From Mixophyes australis (lineage: Eukaryota > Chordata > Amphibia > Anura > Limnodynastidae), in the NCBI GenBank assembly GCA_036250195.1, contig JAVHZZ010000001.1, forward strand, positions 381,655,907 to 381,719,906: DNA of 64,000 nucleotides. The letters are read 5' to 3'. The notes below the pieces were generated by a model. It saw only the letters and a list, made by a program, of their open reading frames with translations, had not been told where the DNA came from and did not search any database. The first letter of the stretch is position 1; each line of letters begins with the position of its first letter. The position numbers and the translations under genes were made by a program. Of this stretch, positions 35,952-46,345 are shown piece by piece.

Positions 35952-36665
35952 ATACACTTGTACACATTTCATTAATTTAAAGAAGCGCCCTTTTTACTTT
36001 CACTATTTTCTAGTTTTTTGGGAGTTGACCACTCCCTACAAAGGTGCTGCAGGCTTTATAAGATGGAGGTTCAGGGGAAGGTTTTAAATGGAATACCCTG
36101 AATGTAAATTTATATCACTAGCTTAGGGACTCACCTACAGGAGATGCCTTGACGTCTGGCAGGTGAGCTTAACCCCAATATAGCTATATTGTGCACAAAA
36201 TTCTCCTTTATGTTTATGCTGACACAGTGATTTTTAAATTCTGTTTGTTTCTGAGCGCCGGACAACATTTTTCTTTTATTTGCACTTGCACATTGGTCCT
36301 ATTTGTCCTTGGCTGCCGTTTCAAATGATTTTATACACTTGTACACATTTCATTAATTTAAAGAAGCGCCCTTTTTCCTTTCACTATTTTCTAGTTTTTT
36401 GGGAGTTGACCACTCCCTACAAAGGTGCTGCAGGCTTTATAAGATGGAGGTTCAGGGGAAGGTTTTAAATGGAACACCCTGAATGTAAATTTGTATCACT
36501 AGCTTAGGGACTCACCTACAGGAGATGCCTTGACGTCCGGCAGGTGAGCTTAACCCCAATATAGCTATATTGTGCACAAAATTCTCCTTTATGTTTATGC
36601 TGACACAGTGATTTTTAAATTCTGTTTGTTTCTGAGCGCCGGACAACATTTTTCTTTTATTTGCA
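35952..36665. repeat. 333-bp direct duplication, ~99% identical
   Basis: 35952-36284 and 36333-36665 are the same length with no indels and about four substitutions by eye. They are separated by 48 bp. The unit has no long reading frame and no LTR-like ends. The high identity points to a recent tandem duplication or, less likely, an assembly artefact. Confidence 0.95.
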
Positions 36666-37074
36666 TGTTGATAATTACATCTAATTGGATTTGTCCAAAT
36701 ATCTAAAGGACAGGCTTTATGTATTTGTCAAGGTGTGACTATTGCTGCATGCGCTCTCCCTAAATTTTACTATTATAATATTACAATATTATAAGTTACA
36801 TTTTAGGATACTTTAGGGTTTGTCTCCCAGTGGATTCAATAGTTGGTAACTTTTATAAGAGTTAAGAATGTAAACCTCAGGAGTGCCTCTTTTTGATGGT
36901 ATTTTTCTTCTTTATTAAGTTATTAATTACATACTTCTTATGGAGCACACAGAAATGTCATCAATAACTATTGTAATTGATATGCTAGTGTATCTACGAG
37001 TCATTTTCTTGGCAGTTCTATTTCCCTGGCAGGGTGTTCACTATGGGAAGGATTTTGCCGTAAGTTCAAACAGG
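36666..37074. other. No feature seen
   Basis: AT-rich spacer; nothing recognised. Confidence 0.45.
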
Positions 37075-37079
37075 AGACC

Positions 37080-37680
37080 TGTCAGGCGCTGTCCCTGCAC
37101 TCACCATCGGTGCCAGGGATGGATGCCTTCCTCTGCCAGCAGCTTGTCCTGTTGCTAGGCTTCTCTGCACTTATTGTCGACGGTCAGCTGTTCTGACCGC
37201 TGATCTCACTGCCACCAATCAGGTCGCTGACTCCTCTATTTAAATCTGCCTCTGACACTAGGTAGGTGCCAGAGTATCTAGGTCTCCTATCCCCCAACAT
37301 CCCTGCTTAGTATTTTGCATCCTGCCTGATTACTTGGACCTTGACCCGACTTCCTCTGATTCTGTTTCTGGATCACCCCTTGGCTTGATTACTAGTTCTG
37401 GTTTGACTTCTGGCTTCCTGACTTCACTTTTGTTTGCTCCTTTGGTACCTTATTTGCCCACCTGGTTTGACCCCCCTCCACATGACTACACTTGTTCACT
37501 ATCTGCTTCGCTAGTGGCTAACTTGGAGGGCCGCGACCTCCACGTCTCTCTCGCAGGGAAACCCAAACTCCCTTGTGGGGGTCCCTGGTGAAGACCTGAG
37601 GCATGTTAGACTCCACGACTCCTAGCTTAGCAGTGTCAAGACCAGCAAATAGCCTCTAATTCTGTCAAGAATTTGTGATA
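37080..37680 (+). mobile_element. Solo LTR (~601 bp) with TSD agacc
   Basis: Starts TGTCAGG after agacc (37075-37079). The best end is GTGATA at 37680, followed by agacc (37681-37685); the expected GTGACA end has one change. The end region resembles the LTR fragment at 2190-2292, supporting this boundary. C/T-rich sequence with a TATTTAAAT-like box near 37238 fits a Ty3/gypsy LTR. Confidence 0.65.
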
Positions 37681-37685
37681 AGACC

Positions 37686-38689
37686 ACAGATTTACCTAGT
37701 CCTCTCAGTGTACCCTTTCCGCAATGTACAGGGTGTCTTTTGCGGCCTGGGATGAAAGGGAAAAAAAAGTACTAAATAATTCACTGTCTGGGCTATATGG
37801 CTTATGCAATAACCACCATAGCAAATGGATCAGAAGGTGTCACATTTATTTGGCTACACCATAAATTGATCTTTATACACTATGTACAACACATTAATTT
37901 CACAGGTGTAAGCAGGATTGCATAAATGAGGAGTGTTTTGATTATAGCCCCCGAATATACATATTGTGGCATGAAATATATATATATATATATTTATATA
38001 TCTGTTATAATCTGTTTCATACAAATAACTAGCACTTGTAGGAGCGTCCAAACTTTACATGACAGGCGTATTGTGTCACAGTGTTGCTATCCGTTGATAC
38101 GCTCTTCCTATTTTATTATTTTATACTTCGCCCCACCTTATTCTTTTTTTTTTTTTGCCACAATATTTCTATTCAATATTTTCAAAAGTATATGGGGTAC
38201 ATAAAAAAAAGGGAAATGAGACATATAGAGGGAAACTCAGAAGGAATCCCCACGCAGGGTGAAAGGAGTCACTCAGTTGAAATAAGGCTCACAGTATCAA
38301 CAATATACATTTAAGGATGTAAAAATACAACTAAACATCCTGAGAGGTATATCAAGAGGACTGTTCAGTGGGCTGGGGGAAATCTATAAGGGCTGCTGGA
38401 GAGTGAGTTAATGAATAATCAGGGGTATCCTAGGGAGCCCCGGGCCACCTTATTCTTTTAATAAATTTATTGGAACTTAATAAGATTTATGTTTTGTAAT
38501 GCTTTAGTTTTGGGCTCACAATGCATTCATTACCTGACCCTGTTATAGGGTGCTTGAATAGTAAACCATGAAGCACCCAGGTACCTAAACAATAAATGTT
38601 GTATTTGACATGTTAGTGTATCTACAGGTCAGTTTCAGATCTATATCCCTCTTGCATGTTGGGTTTCTCCTTCTATTGCAATCTGTTTT
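37686..38689. other. Unassigned, with a short TA-rich tract
   Basis: A TA-rich tract lies at about 37977-38001. No coding or terminal motif recognised. The right part could belong to the degenerate retroelement that follows. Confidence 0.4.
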
Positions 38690-40300
38690 GGTAGCATGGA
38701 TGCATCGGGAGTGGTCCTGTTTGGTGCCTACTTTGCCAATGAGTGGTGTGCTCCATCTTGGCTGGGGGTGTTAGTTCCAGTTGGATTGCTACTCTTGTCC
38801 TACTTGGCCTTTTTCCCTATTGTTTGGCAGTTGTATTGTGGCCACCTGGCTTTCAAGGCTGGTGTACAACCCTGGGCGTTGTTACGAGTCAATACTAAGC
38901 TGAGTGCATCTTTCCCCTTGGTAACTAGCTTGCTGGGTGGGCTGGTTTAGTGTGCCTGTATTTTTTGTTTTAGCTTCCAGGCCAGAGGTTGTCCTTTTTG
39001 CTAGGCTTCATGTGATGGTGGATGTGGCTTAAAATTTTTTCTCATTACATGGACATGCTGCTAGGCGCATGTGCACCCAGTCCTTCGTGACTGGAGAAGG
39101 ACAATTTGCCTCCTATGATGGGTGACATGCTAGGGGTCGTCTGTCATGTTCACTATGCATTTAATTATTGGCGTTTCTCTCATACTATGCATGCTCACGT
39201 CTGTTCCGCTATGCCTGGGACAGTGGGTCAATTTGTTTCCTAGGAGGAATGGCTCTGTTTGCTCGTTATGAGGGTGTCCATGAGTTTGCCCTTATGCTTC
39301 CCCATACAGCAGAAGCATGGTTGCTGTTTTGTGATTGGTCCCCCACACACCATTATGGCATACCTGTTTATGGTTCCATTGCAGTGAACACTTGGCTTAA
39401 GGGGAATGGATTATGTGCAGCTTGGCAAGCATTCCTTTTGGATTGGTGCAGCCACGTCCACAGTTGTATATATATTCAATGCTTTCAGCAGTTGGGCAGG
39501 TGGATGTAAATTGTTTGAATGTATCTGTGGCTTCTCCACTATCCTGAATTTATATTCTTCCTTTTATGCTATTTCTGCCTTTGTGTGACGCAGGGATTTG
39601 GTCGGTTGTTGTGTTTGAAAGCAAGGTCGCAAGGGGTTTTTACTTATTTTTCCTGCATAAGTGGGCCTGATTGGTAGTGGGTTCTACAAGGTTTTTTATG
39701 ATTTTACCTTTGCTTGTGTCTCCTGTTCACTTTCTCTTGTTTCTTCTGTTTGTTTTTTCTTGCTGATGGCATATGGGTCATGTCTCCTGTAGCTCTCTGC
39801 TCTGTCCCACTCTGGTCTGGCTATGTGTTGGGTTCTTCCATTCTAACATACCCTAATGCCTCCATGGTTTGGATCCGAACTGGCATGGATACGTTCCTAA
39901 TGGCTTGAATTGTCCCTCTGCTGGTCCAAAATAAATACTCGGGGGATAAGGATGTCTTTTCCCATTTGGAGTGTTAAGAATGGTGCATTGCCCCCTCCAC
40001 ACCCCCCGGGGATGGGGTTCCTTGTCCGACGGGGGGGGTCTGGGTTTGTATTTTGGGCAGAATTGTGGGAGTTGAGGAGTGTAGGTTTTGGTATGGTGGC
40101 AGGCCTAGGTTATTAAGGGAACTAGGCGTGACTGGAAAACACTGTCTAGTTAGCTTGGTAGGATGCAAATTACTTTTCATTATGCATTTACTTATGCATT
40201 CTGAATTTTCCTTCGAAAGAGTCAGCTTAGATTTCAGTGCAAGAACAGCCCTTGGGGATGGGCTTGTTGGTTGCGCTATCACGATTTAACATCAGGATTG
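38690..40300 (+). pseudogene. DIRS/Ngaro-like tyrosine-recombinase retrotransposon remnant
   Basis: 38696-38860 encodes an RNase H-like start (MDASGVVLFGAYFANEWCAP, then LAFFPIV), as in DIRS-type elements. At 39427-39462 the frame reads KHSFWIGAATS, which resembles the HSFRIGAAT box of DIRS/Ngaro tyrosine recombinases with the catalytic Arg changed to Trp. After about 350 bp a possible SGNH-hydrolase start appears (SGYVLGSSILTYP, near 39815), and weak similarity may run to about 40290. Many stops and frame changes separate the blocks. No ends could be defined. A second such remnant lies at 61.8-62.8 kb. Confidence 0.6.
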
Positions 40301-40582
40301 GTTAAGCCTTTGCCAATCTGCCTACAGTATTCTCTTCCACCATACAGTGTGTCTTTTGATAATATACTCGTCTTTATTCGTCACATTAATATGTTGTGCC
40401 CATTATCTATATAAGTGTTTATAGGATAAGAGAAGGGGGTAGAAGTTATGACATCAACTGCTAAACATTTTATTGCTAACTAAACTTTTGCTTGGAGAGG
40501 TAGATATTGGCATTCAAATGTAAGTGATGCACAGTAAGGGCATGTAGACATAAGTTAGCCAATCTGTTATATTTAATTTTAA

Positions 40583-40806
40583 GGGGGGTATTCAATTGTT
40601 GCTTTTAACGCGCTAAAACAAAAAAAAACGAGCGCTCGAAAAATATTACAGTTTATACGGTAATATGCGCGTAAATACCGTTAATACGGTAGTTTACTCG
40701 CTGAATTTCATCGGCGAGATGAAATTTAGCGAGTAGTTACCGTATTAACGCTAATATTTTTAGAGCGCTCGTTTGAGAGCGTTAACGGCAACAATTGAAT
40801 ACCCCC
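40583..40806. mobile_element. TTAA-flanked MITE (224 bp)
   Basis: Inverted termini ggggggtattcaattgttgc and gcaacaattgaataccccc are flanked by TTAA at 40579-40582 and 40807-40810. The interior is largely self-complementary with CpG-rich words (gagcgctcg, tttagcgagta) and non-coding. TTAA target sites are used by Kolobok and piggyBac transposons; the G-run terminus leaves Kolobok as my first guess. Confidence 0.85.
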
Positions 40807-40810
40807 TTAA

Positions 40811-41481
40811 GACACATATCCACTTTCAGGGGAACATTTTCACTAACAACTCTAACTCAGGCACCTTTTTATACGCATCATATAAAAGCAAATGTGACTT
40901 TAGCCAACTTACCACGTGATCTACTGGTTTGAAATGCATGTTGGCATGTGCTTTTAACTTTGATAAGTTGCATCATTTGAAAAGCATACACAAATACATT
41001 TAAAAAGACATCTAAATTATTATTGCCTTCTATTTTTTTTTCCTATGCATGCTTGTGAGTCATAGTGAATTACTCACCATGCATACTCCTGATCTAGTCA
41101 ATTCAGATAAACCAACGTCAAGCTAGCACCTGGGACTTATATTTATTTAAATGGGTGAGTACACTATTCAAAACATACAATTCAGGTATGTGTGTCTGAC
41201 TTTTAAGCACACCCACACTCAGGTGTGCATTCATAAAAAAATTTGTCCCCTCTCTAAAGGGCTTAAAGTGAGCAGGCAATGTGAGCCTTTGGCACACCCA
41301 TGCTATGTCACTGTGGTAGGTCACTTATGCCACATTATACATTTCCCTGACTGATGGTGTCTGTCTCTAGTCTGCAGGACAAGTTGGCAGGACAGGTGTT
41401 GTGCCTTCTATTTGCAATCTGCCTGTCTCTTGATTTTTCTTTTTTCCATCCCTCTTTCTTCTGCTCTTTGCCTTTCTGCTC
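40811..41481. other. No feature seen
   Basis: Nothing recognised. Confidence 0.45.
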
Positions 41482-41488
41482 TGCATGT

Positions 41489-41854
41489 CATCATCATCAT
41501 CATCATCATTTATTTATATAGCGCCACTAATTCCGCAGCGCTGTACAGAGAACTCATTCACATCAGTCCCTGCCCCATTGGAGCTTACAGTCTAAATTCC
41601 CTAATATAGACACACACTCACACACTCAGACAGACATAGACTAGGGTCAATTTTGATAGCAGCCAATTAATTTTAATAGCAGCCAATTAACCTACCAGTA
41701 TGTTTTTGGAGTGTGGGAGGAAACCGGAGCACCCGGAGGAAACCCACGCAAACACAGGGAGAACATACAAACTCCACACAGATAAGGCCATGGTTGGGAA
41801 TTGAACTCATGACCCCAGCGCTGTGATGCAGAAGTGCTAGCCACTAGGCCACTG
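41489..41854 (-). mobile_element. V-SINE-like SINE, minus strand
   Basis: Same family as 3712-4057: (CAT)n and tttatttatatagcgccac at the left (3' end), the V-type central block about 41715-41780, and the tRNA-like head near 41790-41854. A 7-bp duplication tgcatgt flanks it (41482-41488 and 41855-41861). A short internal duplication (agcagccaattaa twice, about 41660-41692) is private to this copy. Confidence 0.9.
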
Positions 41855-41861
41855 TGCATGT

Positions 41862-42780
41862 CTTTCTTCCTTGCCTTGTCTGCTTTTCATTTGTTTTGCC
41901 TATTTTTGTTTCCCCCCCCCCTTTCTCTTTGTCTTCCCCTGTTACATTTTCCTTCATCTTTCAATTCATTCATTGCCTCCCACCCTAACCCCCCCAAAAA
42001 CTGTCCCAAGTGCTGATGGCTCAATGTGCCGCTCGGGTCATTCTCGGGTTACCTTACATGCGCAATTAGAGTTCAGGTTGGCACAGCAGAGGTACCAACA
42101 ACTAGGGCTGAGGGCATAAAGTAGCCTACCTACTCCCCCAGTCCCACTTATTACTACATGTAGGCATATAGTGTGGCCAATGAACAAGGCTTTGGGGCAT
42201 AGAGTAGTCCCCCTTGCTCCCTCAGCTCTGCTAAATACTCCCAGGGGGGCAGACAGTGAGGCCCAAGATATGGCCTGGGTGGAATAGTGTAGCCCCCCTG
42301 CTCCCTCAGTCCCCATAATGTACAAAAGACATGGATATATCAGCCACAATATCAGGCTGGGGGGCATAGTGTGGCAGTGCACCTGGTGCTGGGACCATGG
42401 CACTGGGCAGTAACTATGCCCATGTTATGGATTTTGTTGGTGGGTATGGTAGTCCCAGGAAGAGGGGCTCCTCCTCCTTGTACTCTACTGGCTGGGTTCC
42501 GTCGGCTCAGAAGGGACGCGGGTTCTCATATGCTTGGTGTAAGGGTCACTGAAGTTTAAAGGGTGCGCCCGGGTAAAATGATTCCCCAAATTATTGATAT
42601 TGAGAAGGTAAATGTCCTTCACTGTGATAGTAGAGCACTGTTCCTAGCCGAACTGGTTATCACTGCTAAGGAGGGATGTAAATGGGGGACTTATTATTAT
42701 TTGATAATATCAATCGATAAGTATGTATGTATGAATATATGTATATATATATATGTATGAATATATGTATATATATATAT
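41862..42780. repeat. Unassigned, with diverged ~80-bp repeats
   Basis: About 42090-42340 contains four diverged copies of a motif around ggcatagagtagtccccc...gctccctcagtcc. A TA/TG-rich microsatellite (tatgtatgaatatatg) lies at 42720-42790, next to the Penelope-like element. Confidence 0.5.
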
Positions 42781-42880
42781 ATGTATATATGATTATGACA
42801 CCAAAAACATCAAACAGTGGAAAAGACATGTTCCACAACACAACTATAAAAATACCCCCTATCCGAATAGTGCCCCGAAA

Positions 42881-43192
42881 ATGGATACTAACTGGCAAAC
42901 AGTCCAACATGGACAGAAAAGATCTAGAACTAGTCCTCAGCAGAATCGCCCTGCTGAGCACCTGCCTCTCAGAAACAGATTTACTACATTAGACAGGGTG
43001 GATGCTAGCGACAGTGATGATTTTTTGTCTCCAGTTCGTATGTTACACGAAAGGGGGGGAGACAGGAAACACGTAAGAGAGAATATAAGAATAGCTTCGC
43101 CACTGAAACGCAGGCACACGGAAGAAGGGGAAAACGAGGGGGCATTCAGAAAGATAAGGAGAAAATACACCACATCGACAATGGAACGTTAA
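42881..43192 (+). pseudogene. Basic N-terminal segment of the Penelope-like ORF, out of frame
   Basis: The segment is rich in Arg, Lys, Asp and Ser (DRVDASDSDDFLSPVRML, then KRRHTEEGE and KIRRKYTTS). It stops at 43190-43192 in a different frame from the RT. In the RT frame, just after, NGIFNLSKHQLS and LSKGLSFAPT follow, which are conserved in Penelope-type proteins. One indel around 43150-43190 probably split a single long ORF; alternatively this is a separate small ORF. Confidence 0.5.
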
Positions 43193-43302
43193 AAACTAAT
43201 GGGATTTTTAACCTGTCCAAACACCAACTGAGCACATCAGAATTTTCAGTCCTTAGTAAAGGCCTTTCATTTGCCCCTACCACAAAACCTAACAAGTTCC
43301 AA

Positions 43303-45456
43303 ATGTTTATAGATATCAATAAATTTACAAGGAAATTAACATTAAAAAGACACTTTGCTAGGAAAGAGACAGCAATAATTTCTAACTATGAGAATGCTTC
43401 TAAATCAGGCTTGAAGCCTACTTCAAAATTGTATCCATTAGAATCTAGAAGTAGTCACATAGACCTTTTCCAGGAATTGGTAGTGAAGGATTTATGCCAC
43501 ATGGATTATAAGAATCCAAGGTACCCTAATCTATCTAAACAAGAATTAACAGCCATAGAAACTCTAACTAATAACAAAGACCTAATTATTAAACAAGCGG
43601 ACAAAGGGGGGGGCATTGTGTTGCTGGATAGACAAGCATATATTGAGGAAGCCGAGAGACTTCTAAGTGATGAAACATCATACACAAAATTACAAAAGGA
43701 TCCAACGCCTGACTTTATATCCACTCTAAGGGACACCATCTTGAAGGGTCTACGAAAATATGTTCTAACTAAAGAGGAATATCAATATCTCCTAGTTTTG
43801 AACCCTATCATTCCTATATTTTACTATCTCCCGAAGATACATAAATCACTTGATAAACCTCCAGGGAGACCTATAATCGCTGGTATAGATTCTTTAACTT
43901 CTCATTCCTCAGAGTACGTAAATGTTTTTTTGAGCAAATATGTAACTAAATTAGAGTCCTATTTGAAAGACACAACTAGTGTACTTAACCTATTTGAAAA
44001 TTTCAAATGGTGTCCAGAATACACATGGCTCACCATAGATGTGCAATCTCTCTACACAGCAATTGAACATGATAGAGGTATCAACGCATGCAGGGAGTTT
44101 TTAAATTCTGACCCCGATCTATCCCAAGACCATAAAGATTTTATTTGTGAGTTAATTAATTTTATCCTTACTCATAATTATTTCAAATTTTTAGACAGCT
44201 TTTACCTCCAGACCTGTGGAACCGCGATGGGGACAATTTTTGCGCCAAGCTTCGCGAATCTGTTTATGGGAAGTTGGGAGAAAATATATATCTATAATCC
44301 TAACCCTTTCTCGAAGCACATTAAATTTTATAAGAGATACATAGATGACATTCTAATGGTCTGGGAAGGAGATGATGATTCCATTAATTCATTTTTAACA
44401 TACATTGATAATAATGACCACAATCTTAGATTCACTGCAAACCGCAATAAACATAATATTGAGTTTTTAGATCTAGTCTTGACGGGCTCAGACAATGAAG
44501 TTGAAACCCAAAATTTCATCAAGACTGTTGATACTAACAGCTATCTACACTTCAAGAGCAGCCATGTTAATAGATGGAAAACAAATATCCCCTTTTCACA
44601 ATTCTCCAGAATTAAGCGAAATTGTAGTAACGATTTCCAATGCAAAACCCAACTTTCCATATATGCACAACGCTTCCAAGATAGAGGATATCCTAAACAT
44701 CTACTACTAGATGCTCTGAAAAAAACAGAGGAGACAAATAGGAATGAATTAATGCAGTATAAGAATAAGGAACCAAAAACTGGATATGTTCCGTTCATCA
44801 CCAATTATAGCGTAGGGGAACGTAGGATCAGGTCAACATTAACCAAACACTGGGAAGTATTGAGAATGGATCCCATTCTAGCTAGTATCCTACCCACTAA
44901 ACCTGATATTGTTTTCCGCAAGAGCAGAAACCTCAAAGACGCTCTAGCTCCCAGTATGATACCAGAAAGTACCCTGAACACCACTAAAAAAACATTCCTG
45001 GAAATCAAGGGATTTAACAAATGCAATCACTGTAATATGTGCAAATATGCACATCCAGACAAGAAAATATTTTATAATCATGACAACAGCATAAAATATG
45101 ACATTAAACAATTCATGAATTGCCAAACATCATCCGTGATTTACCTATTAGAGTGCTCATGTGGATTGAAGTATGTGGGCAAAACTAAAAGACCACTAAA
45201 ATTGCGGATACAAGAGCATGTCCGCAATATAAAAAACCGAATAGAATCACATTCAGTATCTAAACATTTCATTAACATACATAACTCAGACCCTAGTTCC
45301 CTTACGTTCAAAGGAATTGAAAATGTTCGATTAGGTCCAAGAGGGGGAGATATCCAGACGAAGTTGTCTAGACGTGAGATGTTCTGGATTTTCCAATTAG
45401 GTACTTTGGCCCCTGCTGGTTTTAATGAAGGCTATGAGATTGCACCTTTTCTATGA
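43303..45456 (+). CDS. Penelope-like reverse transcriptase / GIY-YIG endonuclease
   Basis: 717 codons from the first ATG. The frame is open from 43021, and the conserved NLSKHQLS...LSKGLSFAPT segment lies upstream of this ATG, so the true protein starts earlier. RT features: KGGGIVLLD near residue 100, FYYLPKIHK near 175, catalytic Asp 246 in TIDVQSLYTAI, TAMGT (307-311), and the catalytic YIDD (346-349). A Cys cluster (CNHCNMC, about 575) precedes a GIY-YIG-type nuclease (about 610-700) with VIYLL, LKYVGKTKR and RIQEH. In the family the RT copies element RNA and the nuclease nicks the target. No stop interrupts the frame, which is unusual in this window, so the copy is probably recent. Confidence 0.92.
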   Translation: MFIDINKFTRKLTLKRHFARKETAIISNYENASKSGLKPTSKLYPLESRSSHIDLFQELVVKDLCHMDYKNPRYPNLSKQELTAIETLTNNKDLIIKQADKGGGIVLLDRQAYIEEAERLLSDETSYTKLQKDPTPDFISTLRDTILKGLRKYVLTKEEYQYLLVLNPIIPIFYYLPKIHKSLDKPPGRPIIAGIDSLTSHSSEYVNVFLSKYVTKLESYLKDTTSVLNLFENFKWCPEYTWLTIDVQSLYTAIEHDRGINACREFLNSDPDLSQDHKDFICELINFILTHNYFKFLDSFYLQTCGTAMGTIFAPSFANLFMGSWEKIYIYNPNPFSKHIKFYKRYIDDILMVWEGDDDSINSFLTYIDNNDHNLRFTANRNKHNIEFLDLVLTGSDNEVETQNFIKTVDTNSYLHFKSSHVNRWKTNIPFSQFSRIKRNCSNDFQCKTQLSIYAQRFQDRGYPKHLLLDALKKTEETNRNELMQYKNKEPKTGYVPFITNYSVGERRIRSTLTKHWEVLRMDPILASILPTKPDIVFRKSRNLKDALAPSMIPESTLNTTKKTFLEIKGFNKCNHCNMCKYAHPDKKIFYNHDNSIKYDIKQFMNCQTSSVIYLLECSCGLKYVGKTKRPLKLRIQEHVRNIKNRIESHSVSKHFINIHNSDPSSLTFKGIENVRLGPRGGDIQTKLSRREMFWIFQLGTLAPAGFNEGYEIAPFL

Positions 45457-45798
45457 TCCTTTATGACTTTTATGTATTTTTATATGTATTTTTATATGTA
45501 TTTTTATGTATTTCTATATGTTTTATGGTTTACTTTACCTGAACTATTCTCGTGCTACGTGTTGTTTTAAGTTAACATTTTATAATGGTATACTCTATGA
45601 TTGTAATGCATATATGAGCCACTACCCTATTACGATTAGGACATATTTATAATGACTCACTTGCATATACTATATGTAATCTATCTTACCTTATTCATGC
45701 ATTTTACTGTGTATTTTTAAATGTCTTATATATTATATTGTGTTCACCTACATTAGATCCTTAGATCCCATTTCTATCACTATTTCCAGCACTTTAGC
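45457..45798 (+). other. 3' untranslated region of the Penelope-like element
   Basis: T-rich, with tatgtatttttatatgtatt repeats directly after the stop (45470-45520). No further coding signal. Confidence 0.6.
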
Positions 45799-46122
45799 AC
45801 CTGCACTAAGATGGCCGTTTTCTGGAGCCATCTATTCATATTTCCTTTACAAAGATGGCCACCGCCATCACCTGTACAAATATGGCCGACAAAAAGGTCA
45901 TTCCACTAGAATTCCCCTTTACCAAGATGGCCACCGCCATGTATTATATTTAACTTTGTCACCTGCACTAAGATGGCCGTTTTCTGGAGCCATCTATTCA
46001 TATTTCCTTTACAAAGATGGCCACCGCCATCACCTGTACAAATATGGCCGACAAAAAGGTCATTCCACTAGAATTCCCCTTTACCAAGATGGCCACCGCC
46101 ATGTATTGTATTTAACTTTGTC
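45799..46122 (+). repeat. 162-bp tandem duplication downstream of the RT ORF
   Basis: 45799-45960 and 45961-46122 are almost identical. Each unit holds several aagatggcc(a/g) words (aagatggccgttttc, aagatggccaccgccat), which resemble YY1-type binding sites (AAGATGGC). It may be a transcriptional control region of the element. Confidence 0.9.
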
Positions 46123-46230
46123 ATAATCACTGTTAAATCTTCCCCCTCATCCTTACACTATATCCCTCAACTACACCTTGAATAGCTGAATAAGAGACTG
46201 TCTGTGATTAGTAAATCACGACAGTATCGT

Positions 46231-46338
46231 AGCCGCGCATGCGCAGTAAGACCGATGGGTCGCGCATGCGCAGTTCGTCTAGCGCAATGCGCATGCGCAG
46301 TTCGTCTAGCGCAATGCGCATGCGCAAAATGGCGATGC
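46231..46338 (+). repeat. CpG-rich gcgcatgcgcagttcgtctag repeats
   Basis: A ~27-bp unit (gcgcatgcgcagttcgtcta plus gcgcaat) occurs about 2-3 times, with related gcgcatgcgc words at both sides. GCGCATGCGC is a palindrome and matches NRF1-type sites. It sits just upstream of the TATA box at 46346, where a promoter-proximal element would be. Confidence 0.85.
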
Positions 46339-46345
46339 GCATTAC

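Noticed and set aside
37080..37638. Alternative right end of the 37-kb solo LTR at ...GTGTCA followed by agacc
   Set aside because: The end at 37680 (GTGATA, also followed by agacc) better mirrors the TGTCAG start and matches the end of the related LTR fragment at 2292. The earlier end remains possible.
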